A DNA stretch of 64,000 bases from QHXM01 sp963697975. Its GTDB lineage: Bacteria > Acidobacteriota > Blastocatellia > Pyrinomonadales > Pyrinomonadaceae. The DNA lies in the NCBI GenBank assembly GCA_963697975.1, contig OY969111.1, positions 3,658,001 through 3,722,000 of the forward strand, written 5' to 3'. The position numbers and the translations under genes were made by a program. Below, one piece after another: positions 1-9,379 of this stretch (positions are counted from its first letter, which is position 1; each line of letters begins with the position of its first letter). The notes beneath the pieces were generated by a model. It ran no database searches and was not told the origin of the DNA. It saw only the letters and a list, made by a program, of their open reading frames with translations.

Positions 1-2136
1 GCGCTCGCGCAGGAGCCGCCCGCGCCGCCCGCCGAGCAGACGGATGAAGTCGTTCGCATCAACACGGAGTTGGTGCAAACCGACGTGATGGTCTTCGATA
101 AGCAGGGGCGCTTCGTTGACAATTTGCAGCGCGAGCAATTTGAGCTGCGTGTAGACGGCAAGCCGCAGCCAGTCTCTTTCTTTGACCGCGTGACAGCCGG
201 AAGCGCCAGCGAGGAAGCGCAACTGGCGGCGGCGCGCGGGCAATCACGTCCCGTCCAGCCGGGGAATAATCCAACCAGTGAGCAAACGAGCGTCGGGCTT
301 TTTGATCGCGGGCGCACCGTAATCTTTTTTATAGACGATATTCACCTGGCCTTCGATAGTCTCAAACGAACGCAGAAAGTCCTGCTGCATTTCATCAACG
401 ACGAGATGGGACAGAATGACCGCGTTGCCATCGCGACGACGGGCGGGCAGCTAGGCTTTCTCCAACAACTGACAGACAACAAAGCCGTCCTGCGTACAGC
501 CGTCGGGCGGCTGAAACTCCAGCGCCAGATAGTGAGCGACACGCAGCAACCTCCGATGTCCGAGTATCTGGCGTTGGAGATTATGACGCGCGGCAATAGA
601 GATGTGCTCAACTACTTTGTCGAGCCGCTCGTCCAGCAGGGCACGCCGGTGAATATTGCCACCGAGATTGTCAAATCTCGGGCCAATCAGATTCTCCAAC
701 AGTCTCGCCTCTTCACGCGTAATACCTTTTTTTCGTTGGAGAGCCTCGCTCGCACCATTGCCGTCGTCCCCGGTCGCAAACTCGTCTTCTTTATCTCAGA
801 CGGTTTTTTGCTCAACTCGAACGATGACGTTTACGATCATCTCTGGCGAATTACTAACACGGCGGCGCGCAACAGCGTCGTTATCTATACGATGGACGCG
901 CGCGGGCTAAGCGTTCCCTCCGTCTTCGATGCCTCATCGTCCGGCGGTTTCGATCCTTCGGGGCGCATCCTCTCCGCCTCACTTGGCGAAATCTCAGCCT
1001 CACAGGAAGCTCTACGCACGCTGGCGGCCAACACGGGCGGGCGCGCGCTTCTCAACACCAACGCTCTCGATATGGCTATCACCAAGACATTGAAGGAGAC
1101 TTCCACCTACTACGTCATCGCGTGGCGACCGGAAAACGAGGAACAGAAGAAGAGCAAGCTGCGGCGCCTCGAAGTGAAGATCGCGGGACACTCCGACTAT
1201 AAAGTGCAGGTCAAAAGCGGATTCCTGACTCCGGCGAAAGAGCAGGAGGCGAAGACGCAAAAGCCAGCGGAGGCGGCTAAAGCTGCTAAAGTCAAAACGC
1301 CAGCCGAACAATTAGGCACGGCCATCGCCGCGTTTTATCCGAACAGCACGCTGCCCACCTCGCTCGCTCTTGATTATCTGGACGCACCACAAGGCGGTGC
1401 GCTTCTCACCATCTCGATGCAAGTCCCGGCGGAGGCTTTATCCTTCGAGCCTGCCGAAGGGAAATACAAAGCGGCGCTCGATGTCGGCGGCAACGTCTAC
1501 AACATGGAGGGTAAAGTGGGAGCTACCTTTCAGGAACACTTAAACGTCAGCGCCGATAATCTGGAACTGCTGCGCTCGCATGAGCACGATGTTTACTATA
1601 CTTCTCAAGTTCATCTCAACCCCGGTCTTTATCAGGTGCGCGTCGCGGCGCGCGATGCGAAGACGGGACACATCGGCGTGGCGACACAATGGGTCGAAGT
1701 CCCTGATTTGAAGGGTAAGCGTTTAGCTTTGAGCAGCCTCTTCATAGGCGAGTTGACCGGAGCAGACGCGGCACGCAATTCCGTGACTGCGATTGATGCA
1801 ACGCCACCGGCAAAACTCAATGTCGCTCGCCGTTTCCCTAAGACTTCGCGGCTCAGATTCGTGACCTTCATCTATAACGCGCAACGCGGCGTAACCGGAA
1901 CGTCAGCGCCCGATGTGGCCATTCAGGTGCAAGTCCTGCGCGACGAGCAGCCGTTGATGACGACGACGCTCAGGAAGGTCGCCACCAATGAGCCGAGCAA
2001 CTTCGCACGGCTTCCCTATGCGGCGGAGATTTCGCTCGACAACATGCTCGCGGGTCGCTATCTCCTGCAAGTCACGGTCATTGATCGCATCGCCAAGACC
2101 AGCGCCTCGCAAAGCCTCAACTTTGAAGTTGAATGA
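1..2136 (+). CDS. Exported VWA-domain protein of the acidobacterial VWFA-related type, 5' truncated
   Basis: The frame is open from base 1, so the start lies outside the window; a TTG at 70 is only the first internal start-like codon. The first residues (ALAQ, then a Pro/Glu-rich stretch) look like the end of a signal peptide and a linker. Next comes VQTDVMVFDKQGRFV, the usual opening of the acidobacterial VWFA-related domain (TIGR03436 type), then the VWA core with VIFFIDDIHLAFDS near residue 105 and a KLVFFISDGF strand near residue 260. The metal-binding DxSxS motif is not intact at the first of these, so metal-dependent binding is doubtful. The last 300 residues follow a Lys/Ala-rich linker and look like beta-rich extracellular domains. 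Role unknown; probably a periplasmic or surface binding protein. Family call is firm, function is not. Confidence 0.8.
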   Translation, partial: ALAQEPPAPPAEQTDEVVRINTELVQTDVMVFDKQGRFVDNLQREQFELRVDGKPQPVSFFDRVTAGSASEEAQLAAARGQSRPVQPGNNPTSEQTSVGLFDRGRTVIFFIDDIHLAFDSLKRTQKVLLHFINDEMGQNDRVAIATTGGQLGFLQQLTDNKAVLRTAVGRLKLQRQIVSDTQQPPMSEYLALEIMTRGNRDVLNYFVEPLVQQGTPVNIATEIVKSRANQILQQSRLFTRNTFFSLESLARTIAVVPGRKLVFFISDGFLLNSNDDVYDHLWRITNTAARNSVVIYTMDARGLSVPSVFDASSSGGFDPSGRILSASLGEISASQEALRTLAANTGGRALLNTNALDMAITKTLKETSTYYVIAWRPENEEQKKSKLRRLEVKIAGHSDYKVQVKSGFLTPAKEQEAKTQKPAEAAKAAKVKTPAEQLGTAIAAFYPNSTLPTSLALDYLDAPQGGALLTISMQVPAEALSFEPAEGKYKAALDVGGNVYNMEGKVGATFQEHLNVSADNLELLRSHEHDVYYTSQVHLNPGLYQVRVAARDAKTGHIGVATQWVEVPDLKGKRLALSSLFIGELTGADAARNSVTAIDATPPAKLNVARRFPKTSRLRFVTFIYNAQRGVTGTSAPDVAIQVQVLRDEQPLMTTTLRKVATNEPSNFARLPYAAEISLDNMLAGRYLLQVTVIDRIAKTSASQSLNFEVE

Positions 2137-2395
2137 AGAATTAGCTCAATATCCTAAATTCCCAGCAGTTTCCAGCGGAGGCGCAGCCTCTTCCGCAGCT
2201 ATTCTATTGACTGCATTCGTTTGATACGTTCAGATTCGTTTCAAATCAGCTTCTCGCCATTTTCTCTTCTTCCATCTCGTTTTCGCCACTCATCGGTGAA
2301 AACGTAAGGCTTCGTCTCTCAACAGTAACGAACCCGTACCGGCTAATCTTCATCGATTGGCGTGGTGTGGCCTGCATGTTGCTCTTACTCTCGGT

Positions 2396-3802
2396 ATGCG
2401 GCGCATAATCACCATTCCGGTCTTGTTTATATTCATCCTGAGTTGGGTGCTGCCCGTGCGCGCCTATACGCTGCAATACACGGATAGCACAGCCACCGCT
2501 CAGATTAAATGGCCGGGCCGCGAAATCAAGGTCGCGCTTTCAAACTCGCTTAATGCTCCACCGGCAAACATCAAGGCGGGCAGCGATGTCGTGGGCGCAA
2601 CTCGCCGCGCGCTCGCTCGCTGGGCCGAAGCGGCCAATATTCAGTTCATCGAAACTTCATCCACCGCGCTCTCTATCAGCGCGCGTGGTCAGGGCGACGG
2701 AATCAGCCTGATTACTGTAGCCGACACGCCTGATAATCGCAGCGTCTTCAGCACCTCGGACCGGACGGGGCGGACGCGCGTTTTCTACGACCCGGCGGCG
2801 GGCACGATCATGGAAGCGGACGTGGTCATCAATCCGGCAGCGCAATTTTCGACCGACGGCACTCCCGGCACTTACGACCTGGAAGCGACCCTGACACACG
2901 AGATCGGCCACCTTCTCGGCCTTGAGCATTCAAGCGAAGTCAGCGCCGCGATGCAGCCGCGACAGGGAACAAACGGGCTTTACGAACAGGCGGCTGTCAG
3001 CTCACGCACGCTCTCTGATGATGACCGGGCAGGCGTGCATGCGCTCTACGGCGCGCGTGAAAACTACGCAGTAATCGCGGGAACGATTACCGACGCGGCG
3101 GGTGCAACCGTTGAGGGCGCGCACGTCTGGGCAGAAGACGCCTCGACGGGCAGGGTGGTCGCCGGTAATGAGACACTGGCGAACGGCTCTTACCGCATCG
3201 AAGGCTTGCCGCCGGGACGCTACCGTCTCGTCAGCGAGCATGGCAGCGAGCGTGTGGAAGATGCTGAAAACGATTTTGCTAAGGGAGCTTATGCCGAGCT
3301 AAAAGATTCGCAGGGGATGCTAAGCACGGCAGAACCGCACACTCAGGTTAACGTCGCGGCGGGTGAGGTCGTGCAACAGAACATTTCACTCGAACAGGGA
3401 CGCACGACTTTTATGCCGCAGGTCTTCGGCAGCAATGGTCATCTTTCGACCGTCGCTGTTCCGATTAGTCAGGGCAAGCGTTACACGATCTTCGTCGGTG
3501 GCCGGGGCGTAGATGAAATAGCGGGCAGCGGCATCAGCGTTACCTCGCCTTTCATCAAAGTGAACCCGGCGAGCCTGACGCTGCAATCGGGCGTCAATTA
3601 CCAGTACCCGATTATCAGTTTCGACCTTGAAGTCGCTCCCGAAGCCCTGCTCGGCGACTACAGCATCCGCCTGCAATCGAAGACGGGCGAGGTGGCATAC
3701 ATTTCCGGCGGCCTGACCATCGACGAAGCCCTCGGCGCGAGGAATTCCACCGCGCCGCTCGGCCTCATCGGCGGATTCTTCAACTCTTTCTTCATTAACT
3801 GA
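2396..3802 (+). CDS. Exported matrixin-like zinc metalloprotease with a carboxypeptidase-regulatory-like domain
   Basis: I chose the ATG at 2396 over an in-frame TTG at 2357 because it begins a classic signal peptide (MRRIITIPVLFIFILSWVLP, cut near VRA). The mature protein has a peptidase domain of about 200 residues with the zinc motif HEIGHLLGLEHS (HExxHxxGxxH), followed by AMQPR, where matrixins have the Met-turn. Next comes a beta-sandwich segment (AGTITDAAGATVEGAHVWAE through PPGRYRLVSE) typical of carboxypeptidase regulatory-like or Cna-B-like domains. The C-terminal 150 residues are beta-rich and unassigned. It probably cleaves extracellular or periplasmic proteins; the substrate cannot be read from sequence. 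It stands alone, with about 260 bp on each side. Confidence 0.85.
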   Translation: MRRIITIPVLFIFILSWVLPVRAYTLQYTDSTATAQIKWPGREIKVALSNSLNAPPANIKAGSDVVGATRRALARWAEAANIQFIETSSTALSISARGQGDGISLITVADTPDNRSVFSTSDRTGRTRVFYDPAAGTIMEADVVINPAAQFSTDGTPGTYDLEATLTHEIGHLLGLEHSSEVSAAMQPRQGTNGLYEQAAVSSRTLSDDDRAGVHALYGARENYAVIAGTITDAAGATVEGAHVWAEDASTGRVVAGNETLANGSYRIEGLPPGRYRLVSEHGSERVEDAENDFAKGAYAELKDSQGMLSTAEPHTQVNVAAGEVVQQNISLEQGRTTFMPQVFGSNGHLSTVAVPISQGKRYTIFVGGRGVDEIAGSGISVTSPFIKVNPASLTLQSGVNYQYPIISFDLEVAPEALLGDYSIRLQSKTGEVAYISGGLTIDEALGARNSTAPLGLIGGFFNSFFIN

Positions 3803-4067
3803 GGAAAACAGTATCCACCACCCCTCCGGGGCTGAGCATGACACCCTTCTTATCTCGAACTCACGTTCTTCTTTAATTTTCTGCCAGCGATTCTCTTGCA
3901 TAATTCCTGCATTCTGCCTTGCGCTTATGTCCTCTTATGCTTAAAATGGCTGTCTTTAGCCGCTCGGGTGTGCGAGAGTTCTTCACCTGCGCAATTTAGC
4001 TGCTCAAAGCTCCCCTGAGTGAGCGTTATTTCTTTTATGTCCGTCTTTTAATTCGGAGGCTTTTTAC

Positions 4068-6467
4068 GTGAAGCAAGCTTTTCGTTTGTCGTGCGCTGCC
4101 GCTCTCTTTGTTCTCTTCGTCGGCGCCTCCTCCACAATCTATGCCCAGACGACCCCCGACCCCTTCGTCACGCAGATTACCTCTTCGGCTCGTAACTCAT
4201 ATGCCGGAGACATGAGTGGCAACGGGCGCTTCGTCGTCATCGAATCGGAAGGCGACATTTCGACGGAGAAGACCGCCTCGCGCAACAACGCCGACGGCAA
4301 CCGCGAAATCTTTCTTCTGGATTACGCGCAGCGCCGCATCTTTCAGATTACCAATACGAAGAGCGCGCGCGTTGACACCACGAAGCCTGCCATTGATTTA
4401 ACCTCTGTGACCAGTTCGCTTGATTTCAGCAACGTCAAAGTCGAGGTCAGCAACAACAAGCCGACTCTCAGCAACAACGGGCGCTGGATCGCTTTCAGTT
4501 CGAACGCCGCCACCCCCGACAACTTCGACGGCGATGCCAACTCAGCCGCTCTCGTGGCAGACGGCAATCAGGAGATTTTCATCTACTTTATTCCGGCAGT
4601 TCCTGCCGCGACTTTATCAAATGGCGCTGACCCCGGCCCTGTCGACCTGACGGTAGCCGGAGGCGGCGTCTTTACACAGATAACGAATACGCCCGCGAGC
4701 CGCCTGCCAGTACCCGGCAGAGCCGCAACCTCGACACAGGGTGCAGCCGCGCCCTTCGTCGCTTTCGATAACCGCGACGCGTCAATGAACGACAACTCTT
4801 CGGTCGTCGCTTTCGTCTCCACGCGCGACCTCGTCGCCGGAAGCAACACGGACGCGAACCCGGAAATCTTTATCTACAGGCGAACTCCCTCGGCGACGAT
4901 TGCACAACTGACCGTCACGGGCAGCACGACTACTCCCGGTTTCTTATTCAACGAGAACCCGTCGCTTTCGGGCAGCGGCTCAGTCGTAAGTTTCCTCTCG
5001 AACGCGAATATCACGGCGGGCGGCTCGGCCAATAATGCGGACGGGAATGCGGAAGTTTATCTGGGCAGCTATGATGCGACGACCTCGACCGCAGCCGTCA
5101 CGCGTCAGGTGACGCGCACGACCTCGCCGCTCTCCGGTGTCGGCATCAACTTCTTCTCTCCGGGACGCCGCATCAGCCGCGATGGAAATCTCATCGCGCT
5201 GGAGTCTCTGGCAGACCTTTCCGGCAATAGCGCGATTCAGTCGAACACTACGGTCTTTATCTACAACGTCACGACCAACGCCTTTACGCAGGTCGGGCCG
5301 CGCGCGACGAATACGTCTGCGTTTCGCTTCCCCGTTTTCACAGACTACAACGCTTCGCTTCAGCCCGCGACGATTCTTTTTGCATCGGGGCTGAACTTTA
5401 AAGCGGACGGGACGGCTCCGACGACGGCGACTGACGGATTGAATCCGGGCGGCGGGACACAGATTTTCGCTGCGCCAGTCGCTGCGCCGACTACTTTCAC
5501 TAAATTGACGAACACTCCGGCTCCGGCGGCCTTTCCCGGTCCGGCCATCCAGCCGTTTCCCAGCAACACGCGCGACCGCACCGCTTTCTCCATAGCTGGC
5601 ACGGAACTGGGCGGTCTCAACACAGACGGCTTTGCAGAAGCCTTCTATCTCCTGAGCCGTCAGGGAACGGATGCGACGGGGGCAACCGTCACGTTCTTTA
5701 CGGGGGCAAGCGAGCGCCCCGTGACAACGCCGAGTCCGACGCCTCCTGCCGTGCAGGGACTCGCGCCGGGCATGCTGGGAATTGTGCGATCGGCCACCCC
5801 GCTTGCGCCGTCAGGCCAGATAGCGGGTAGCGCGTCGGAAGCCGCGCATCGTCCGTCGCTGCCAGTCGAACTCAACGGCGTCACCGTTTCGATCAACGGC
5901 GCGTCTGCCGGTCTCTACTTCGTCAGCGCAGGGCAGATTAACTTCGTCGTGCCGCCGGGACTCGCCGCCACCACCGGCACCAACACTTACCCGGTCGTCA
6001 TCAACAACAACGGCACCACAATTCGCGCCACGATTCAGATTCTGCCCGCGCAGCCTGACATCTTCACAGAGGTAAATGGCTTCGGGTCTAACCGCGCGAG
6101 CGCCCTGAATGTCACGAACCCCCTGAGCGCCGGATCGCCTGAGCCTTTCACCGTCACGACGACGTATGTGGACGGAAGCGGGGCGACCGTTACAGCCGCG
6201 ACGATACTTCGATTCTTCCTGACCGGAGTGAGGCGCGTGACGGACAAAGCGCAGATCACCGTGCGTATCGGAACGACCGATTTAACAGGCGCTGCCATCG
6301 TGATGGTCTCGCCCACCGATTTGCCGGGAACAGACCAGATAGATGTCACGCTTCCCGCCACGCTCGCCGGGGCAGGCGACGTACCTGTCATCATCACGGT
6401 CGTCAAAGATGGCGTGACTACTTCAAGTCGCGCGGCTGATACAGCGGCACGAATTAGGATCAACTAG
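4068..6467 (+). CDS. Exported TolB-like beta-propeller protein with TIGR03437-type C-terminal domain
   Basis: GTG start at 4068 with GGAGG seven bases upstream; the N-terminus (MKQAFRLSCAAALFVLFVGA, cut after IYAQ) is a signal peptide. Residues 40-510 carry repeated blades of the WD40-like/TolB kind, each with a version of GRFVVIESEGD, GRWIAFSSNA or SVVAFVSTRD followed by NxDGNxEIFL. Residues 550-660 match the C-terminal domain described from Solibacter usitatus (TIGR03437): APGMLGIVRS, then VSINGASAGLYFVSAGQINF and VPPGL. That domain is common on exported acidobacterial proteins. Likely a surface or periplasmic scaffold; no catalytic residues are seen. The blade repeats make the protein rich in Asn, Thr and Ser. 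A terminator hairpin follows at 6485. Confidence 0.85.
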   Translation: MKQAFRLSCAAALFVLFVGASSTIYAQTTPDPFVTQITSSARNSYAGDMSGNGRFVVIESEGDISTEKTASRNNADGNREIFLLDYAQRRIFQITNTKSARVDTTKPAIDLTSVTSSLDFSNVKVEVSNNKPTLSNNGRWIAFSSNAATPDNFDGDANSAALVADGNQEIFIYFIPAVPAATLSNGADPGPVDLTVAGGGVFTQITNTPASRLPVPGRAATSTQGAAAPFVAFDNRDASMNDNSSVVAFVSTRDLVAGSNTDANPEIFIYRRTPSATIAQLTVTGSTTTPGFLFNENPSLSGSGSVVSFLSNANITAGGSANNADGNAEVYLGSYDATTSTAAVTRQVTRTTSPLSGVGINFFSPGRRISRDGNLIALESLADLSGNSAIQSNTTVFIYNVTTNAFTQVGPRATNTSAFRFPVFTDYNASLQPATILFASGLNFKADGTAPTTATDGLNPGGGTQIFAAPVAAPTTFTKLTNTPAPAAFPGPAIQPFPSNTRDRTAFSIAGTELGGLNTDGFAEAFYLLSRQGTDATGATVTFFTGASERPVTTPSPTPPAVQGLAPGMLGIVRSATPLAPSGQIAGSASEAAHRPSLPVELNGVTVSINGASAGLYFVSAGQINFVVPPGLAATTGTNTYPVVINNNGTTIRATIQILPAQPDIFTEVNGFGSNRASALNVTNPLSAGSPEPFTVTTTYVDGSGATVTAATILRFFLTGVRRVTDKAQITVRIGTTDLTGAAIVMVSPTDLPGTDQIDVTLPATLAGAGDVPVIITVVKDGVTTSSRAADTAARIRIN

Positions 6468-6484
6468 CCGGAGTGCGAATCCAG

Positions 6485-6522
6485 AAGGCCAGCGAGAGTC
6501 TTTTGACTTTCGCTGGCCTTTT
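6485..6522 (+). terminator. Rho-independent-type terminator after the propeller gene
   Basis: AAGGCCAGCGA and TCGCTGGCCTT form a strong stem around a loop of about a dozen bases, followed by TTTTAATTG. It begins 17 bases after the stop codon of the gene at 4068. Confidence 0.8.
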
Positions 6523-6547
6523 AATTGTGTAATCAGCATCCGTTCTG

Positions 6548-6743
6548 TAGCCCTGAAAGGGTCGTATCTTCAACGTTGACATGCGACACCTTCAGGGTCG
6601 GAACTGTTTATCGCATGATTCCGGGGGCGTCGCTGTCGCTCTGCCCCCGGCTATTATATGTATCCCCTTCAGGGATAAAACCTGATGACAGAATTGAGTT
6701 GTCAATGACCATCATCGCCGGGCTATTATCACGTTGTCCCTGA
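6548..6743. repeat. REP-like repeat element, copy A (single unit)
   Basis: The unit reads CCCTGAAAGGGTCG, then a long GC hairpin (CCGGGGGC...GCCCCCGG) followed directly by CTATTATATG, then CCCCTTCAGGGAT, and ends with a divergent segment TTGTCAATGACCATCATCGC...TTGTCCCTGA. Its reverse complement aligns almost end to end with the left half of the element at 10339. Together with the terminator it fills the 313-bp gap between 6467 and 6781. A short open frame through it has no coding character. Confidence 0.8.
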
Positions 6744-6780
6744 ATGGACTTTTTCAAACTGCTTCTTCTCCCTCTCAGAC

Positions 6781-7923
6781 ATGCTCGTAAGCCTTGATGC
6801 CATCCCGCTCGCAGCACCACGCACAGGCGTCGGGCACTATACTTTCGAGCTTGCTCGTCATCTCGCGCTCCTCGCCCCGGCAGATGAGTTCGAATTGGTC
6901 TCGCCTTTCCCCATCGCCACGCCCTTTCCCGGCCAAATGGAGCAAGACTTACCCGCGAATCTCCGCACCGTTCATGCGAAAGTAAATTCTCTGCGACGGC
7001 GTTGGTTCGCCATCGGTCTACCGCTCTATCTCAGGCAATCGGGGACAACTCTTTTTCACGGTACGAACTACGAAGTGCCGCTCTGGGGCAAGCGGCCTGC
7101 GGTGTTGACGATTCACGATCTCTCGCTCTTGCTGCACGCGGACACGCACGAAGCGCGATTGGTGCGTCGTGGGCGTCGGCGTCTTCCGCTCATGGCGCGC
7201 GCGGCATCCGTCATCATCACGCCTTCGGAGAGCGTCAGGCGAGAGGTTTTAGCGCATCTACGCATCGAGCCGTCAAGGGTCGTCAGCATCCCGGAAGCTC
7301 CGCGCGACATCTTCCGCCCCGTAGCCTTTGACGAAACAATCGAAGTGAGGCGACGGCTCGAAATCGGAGATGACTTTATCCTCTTCGTCGGAACGATTGA
7401 GCCGCGCAAGAATCTGTTGACGCTGCTTAAGGCGTTTGAAGAAATCCTGCGCTCGACATCACTTTGTCCGCAACTCGTCATCGCCGGAAAAGAAGGCTGG
7501 CTGATGGATGAATTGTCCTCTTACGTCAAAAAGTCGGGCATAGAGAATCGCCTGCGTTTCACAGGTTATCTGACTGATGAAGAACTCCGCGCGCTCTATT
7601 CGTCGTGCCGCGTCTTCGTCTATCCATCTTTGTATGAAGGCTTCGGTTTGCCGCCGCTTGAGGCTATGGCCTGCGGCGCTCCTGTCATCGCCAGCCGGAT
7701 TCCCAGCATCGTCGAGGCCGTCGGCCCAGATGCCGCGCGCCTCATCGCGCCCACGGACGTACAAGCTCTCGCGCGCAGCATCAATGAAATCCTGAGCGAT
7801 GAAAACGAGCGACGGCAGCTTGCACGCACCGGCCAGCAGCGCGCGTCAACGTTTACGTGGGAGAAGACCGCCCGCGCGACGCTTGCTGTTTACGGCGAAG
7901 TTCTGGAAGGAGGAAGGAAATAG
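6781..7923 (+). CDS. GT4 family glycosyltransferase
   Basis: A 380-residue GT-B enzyme. The N-terminal half has the acceptor-side loop RTGVGHYTFELARHL; the C-terminal half has FVGTIEPRKNL at the nucleotide-sugar domain start and YEGFGLPPLEAMACGAPVIAS, which holds the E-x7-E retaining-enzyme motif of GT4. It probably adds one sugar during assembly of a surface polysaccharide repeat unit at the inner face of the membrane. It lies at the head of a plus-strand group with a CDP-sugar dehydrase and a reductase. The stop codon lies inside an iterated-word hairpin (7916-8018). No clear ribosome binding site is seen before the ATG. Sugar specificity is unknown. Confidence 0.9.
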   Translation: MLVSLDAIPLAAPRTGVGHYTFELARHLALLAPADEFELVSPFPIATPFPGQMEQDLPANLRTVHAKVNSLRRRWFAIGLPLYLRQSGTTLFHGTNYEVPLWGKRPAVLTIHDLSLLLHADTHEARLVRRGRRRLPLMARAASVIITPSESVRREVLAHLRIEPSRVVSIPEAPRDIFRPVAFDETIEVRRRLEIGDDFILFVGTIEPRKNLLTLLKAFEEILRSTSLCPQLVIAGKEGWLMDELSSYVKKSGIENRLRFTGYLTDEELRALYSSCRVFVYPSLYEGFGLPPLEAMACGAPVIASRIPSIVEAVGPDAARLIAPTDVQALARSINEILSDENERRQLARTGQQRASTFTWEKTARATLAVYGEVLEGGRK

Positions 7924-8018
7924 GCAGGATGAACAGGATGAAGAGAAGAAGCATCAAGCTACATTGCCTTATTTGATTTTCTTAATCTTGCTAATCCTGT
8001 TAATCCTGTCTATTTGCC
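7916..8018. repeat. Iterated-word hairpin (CAGGAT word) at the end of the GT4 gene
   Basis: The left arm carries AGGCAGGATGAACAGGATGA and the right arm CTAATCCTGTTAATCCTGTC: inverted, imperfect copies of the word ACAGGATTA. The TAG stop of the glycosyltransferase lies in the left arm. Sister copies stand at 20661, 41041 and 53791. Confidence 0.75.
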
Positions 8019-8063
8019 TTCTGTTTGCAGTCGCTCCGAGCGATGCAGTATGCTGCCTATCCG

Positions 8064-9377
8064 ATGACAGACAGTGCCGATGAGCTACGCGCCCAAATTC
8101 TGGAGATGGTGAGTCGTTATTACCGGGCTGCCTTTCCTCCGCAAAAATTCATTCCGGGCGAGACGCCCGTACCGATTTCCGGCAAAGTCTTCGATGATGC
8201 TGAGATTCAACTGCTGGTTGATGCCGGACTCGATTTCTGGTTGACGACCGGGCGCTATGCCGCTCAGTTTGAAGACGAGTTTGCGCGACTCTTCGGCCTG
8301 CGTTATGCGATGCTGGCCAACTCCGGCTCTTCGGCCAACTTGCTCGCGCTCACCGCTCTGACATCTCCGTCGTTGAAAGAGAGAGCCTTAACCCCCGGCG
8401 ATGAAGTCATCACGGTGGCGTCAGGCTTTCCCACGACCGTTAATCCGATCATCCAGAATAAACTCGTGCCCGTCTTTCTGGATGTAGAGATTCCGACCTA
8501 TAACGTCGAAGCGAGCCAGTTGGAAGCCGCGCTGTCTGAGCGCACGCGCGCAGTCTCTTTGGCGCACACGCTCGGCAATCCCTTCGATCTGGCGACGGTC
8601 ACAGAGTTTGTTAAGAAACATAATCTCTGGTTGATTGAAGATTGCTGTGATGCCGTCGGGGCGACCTACATGAATCGTCACGTCGGAACATACGGCGACC
8701 TGGCGACCGTCAGCTTTTATCCGGCGCATCACATCACGATGGGCGAAGGCGGTTGTGTGCTGACGAATCGCCCGGCGCTCAAAACTCTAATCGAGTCGTT
8801 TCGCGATTGGGGACGCGATTGCTGGTGCGTGCCCGGCGTTTCCAACACGTGCGGCAAACGCTTTGAATGGCAACTGGGCGATTTGCCCTACGGCTACGAT
8901 CACAAATATACCTACTCGCACATCGGCTACAATCTGAAGCTGACGGACATGCAGGCGGCGGTCGGTGTCGCGCAACTCAAAAAGCTGCCTTCCTTCATCG
9001 AAGCGCGGCGGCGAAACTTCGCGTTCCTGTACGAAGGCTTACGCGATTTGGAAGAGTTTTTCATTCTGCCGCAGGCGACCAGTAATTCTGAGCCGAGTTG
9101 GTTTGGGTTTCCTCTGGCCGTGCGCCCTGATGGTCCGTTCTCGCGCGACGATGTGCTGCGCTATCTTGAGAGTTACAAGATAGCGACGCGTCTCCTCTTC
9201 GGCGGCAATCTGCTCAGGCAGCCCGCTTATCAGAATATTCAGTATCGAAAGATCGGAGACCTCAGTAATTCTGATTTCGTGATGAATCAGGTTTTATGGA
9301 TGGGCGTGTGGCCGGGACTCACAGAGGAGATGCTTTCGTTCGTGATTGAAACTCTACACAGGATGGTCAAGCAGTAG
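8064..9377 (+). CDS. rfbH: CDP-4-keto-6-deoxy-D-glucose 3-dehydrase (E1, RfbH/DdhC type)
   Basis: A DegT/DnrJ-fold enzyme that with a flavin reductase (E3) removes the C3 hydroxyl of CDP-4-keto-6-deoxyglucose to make 3,6-dideoxyhexoses. Two hallmarks are exact. First, the PLP lysine is replaced by histidine in YPAHHITMGEGG (His222). Second, the [2Fe-2S] ligands follow C-x57-C-x1-C-x7-C (Cys195, 253, 255, 263; the last three in DCWCVPGVSNTCGKRF). GFPTTVNP, SSANLLALTALTSP and YDHKYTYSH also match the Salmonella/Yersinia enzymes. I chose the ATG at 8064 because the protein then starts where known RfbH proteins start; an ATG at 8043 and a TTG at 8025 are alternatives. CDP-glucose synthase, 4,6-dehydratase and E3 genes are not in the window. 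Confidence 0.92.
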   Translation: MTDSADELRAQILEMVSRYYRAAFPPQKFIPGETPVPISGKVFDDAEIQLLVDAGLDFWLTTGRYAAQFEDEFARLFGLRYAMLANSGSSANLLALTALTSPSLKERALTPGDEVITVASGFPTTVNPIIQNKLVPVFLDVEIPTYNVEASQLEAALSERTRAVSLAHTLGNPFDLATVTEFVKKHNLWLIEDCCDAVGATYMNRHVGTYGDLATVSFYPAHHITMGEGGCVLTNRPALKTLIESFRDWGRDCWCVPGVSNTCGKRFEWQLGDLPYGYDHKYTYSHIGYNLKLTDMQAAVGVAQLKKLPSFIEARRRNFAFLYEGLRDLEEFFILPQATSNSEPSWFGFPLAVRPDGPFSRDDVLRYLESYKIATRLLFGGNLLRQPAYQNIQYRKIGDLSNSDFVMNQVLWMGVWPGLTEEMLSFVIETLHRMVKQ

Positions 9378-9379
9378 CG

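Noticed and set aside
6525..6743. A 72-residue frame across REP-like copy A
   Set aside because: It is read through hairpin sequence; other copies of the element do not keep the frame.
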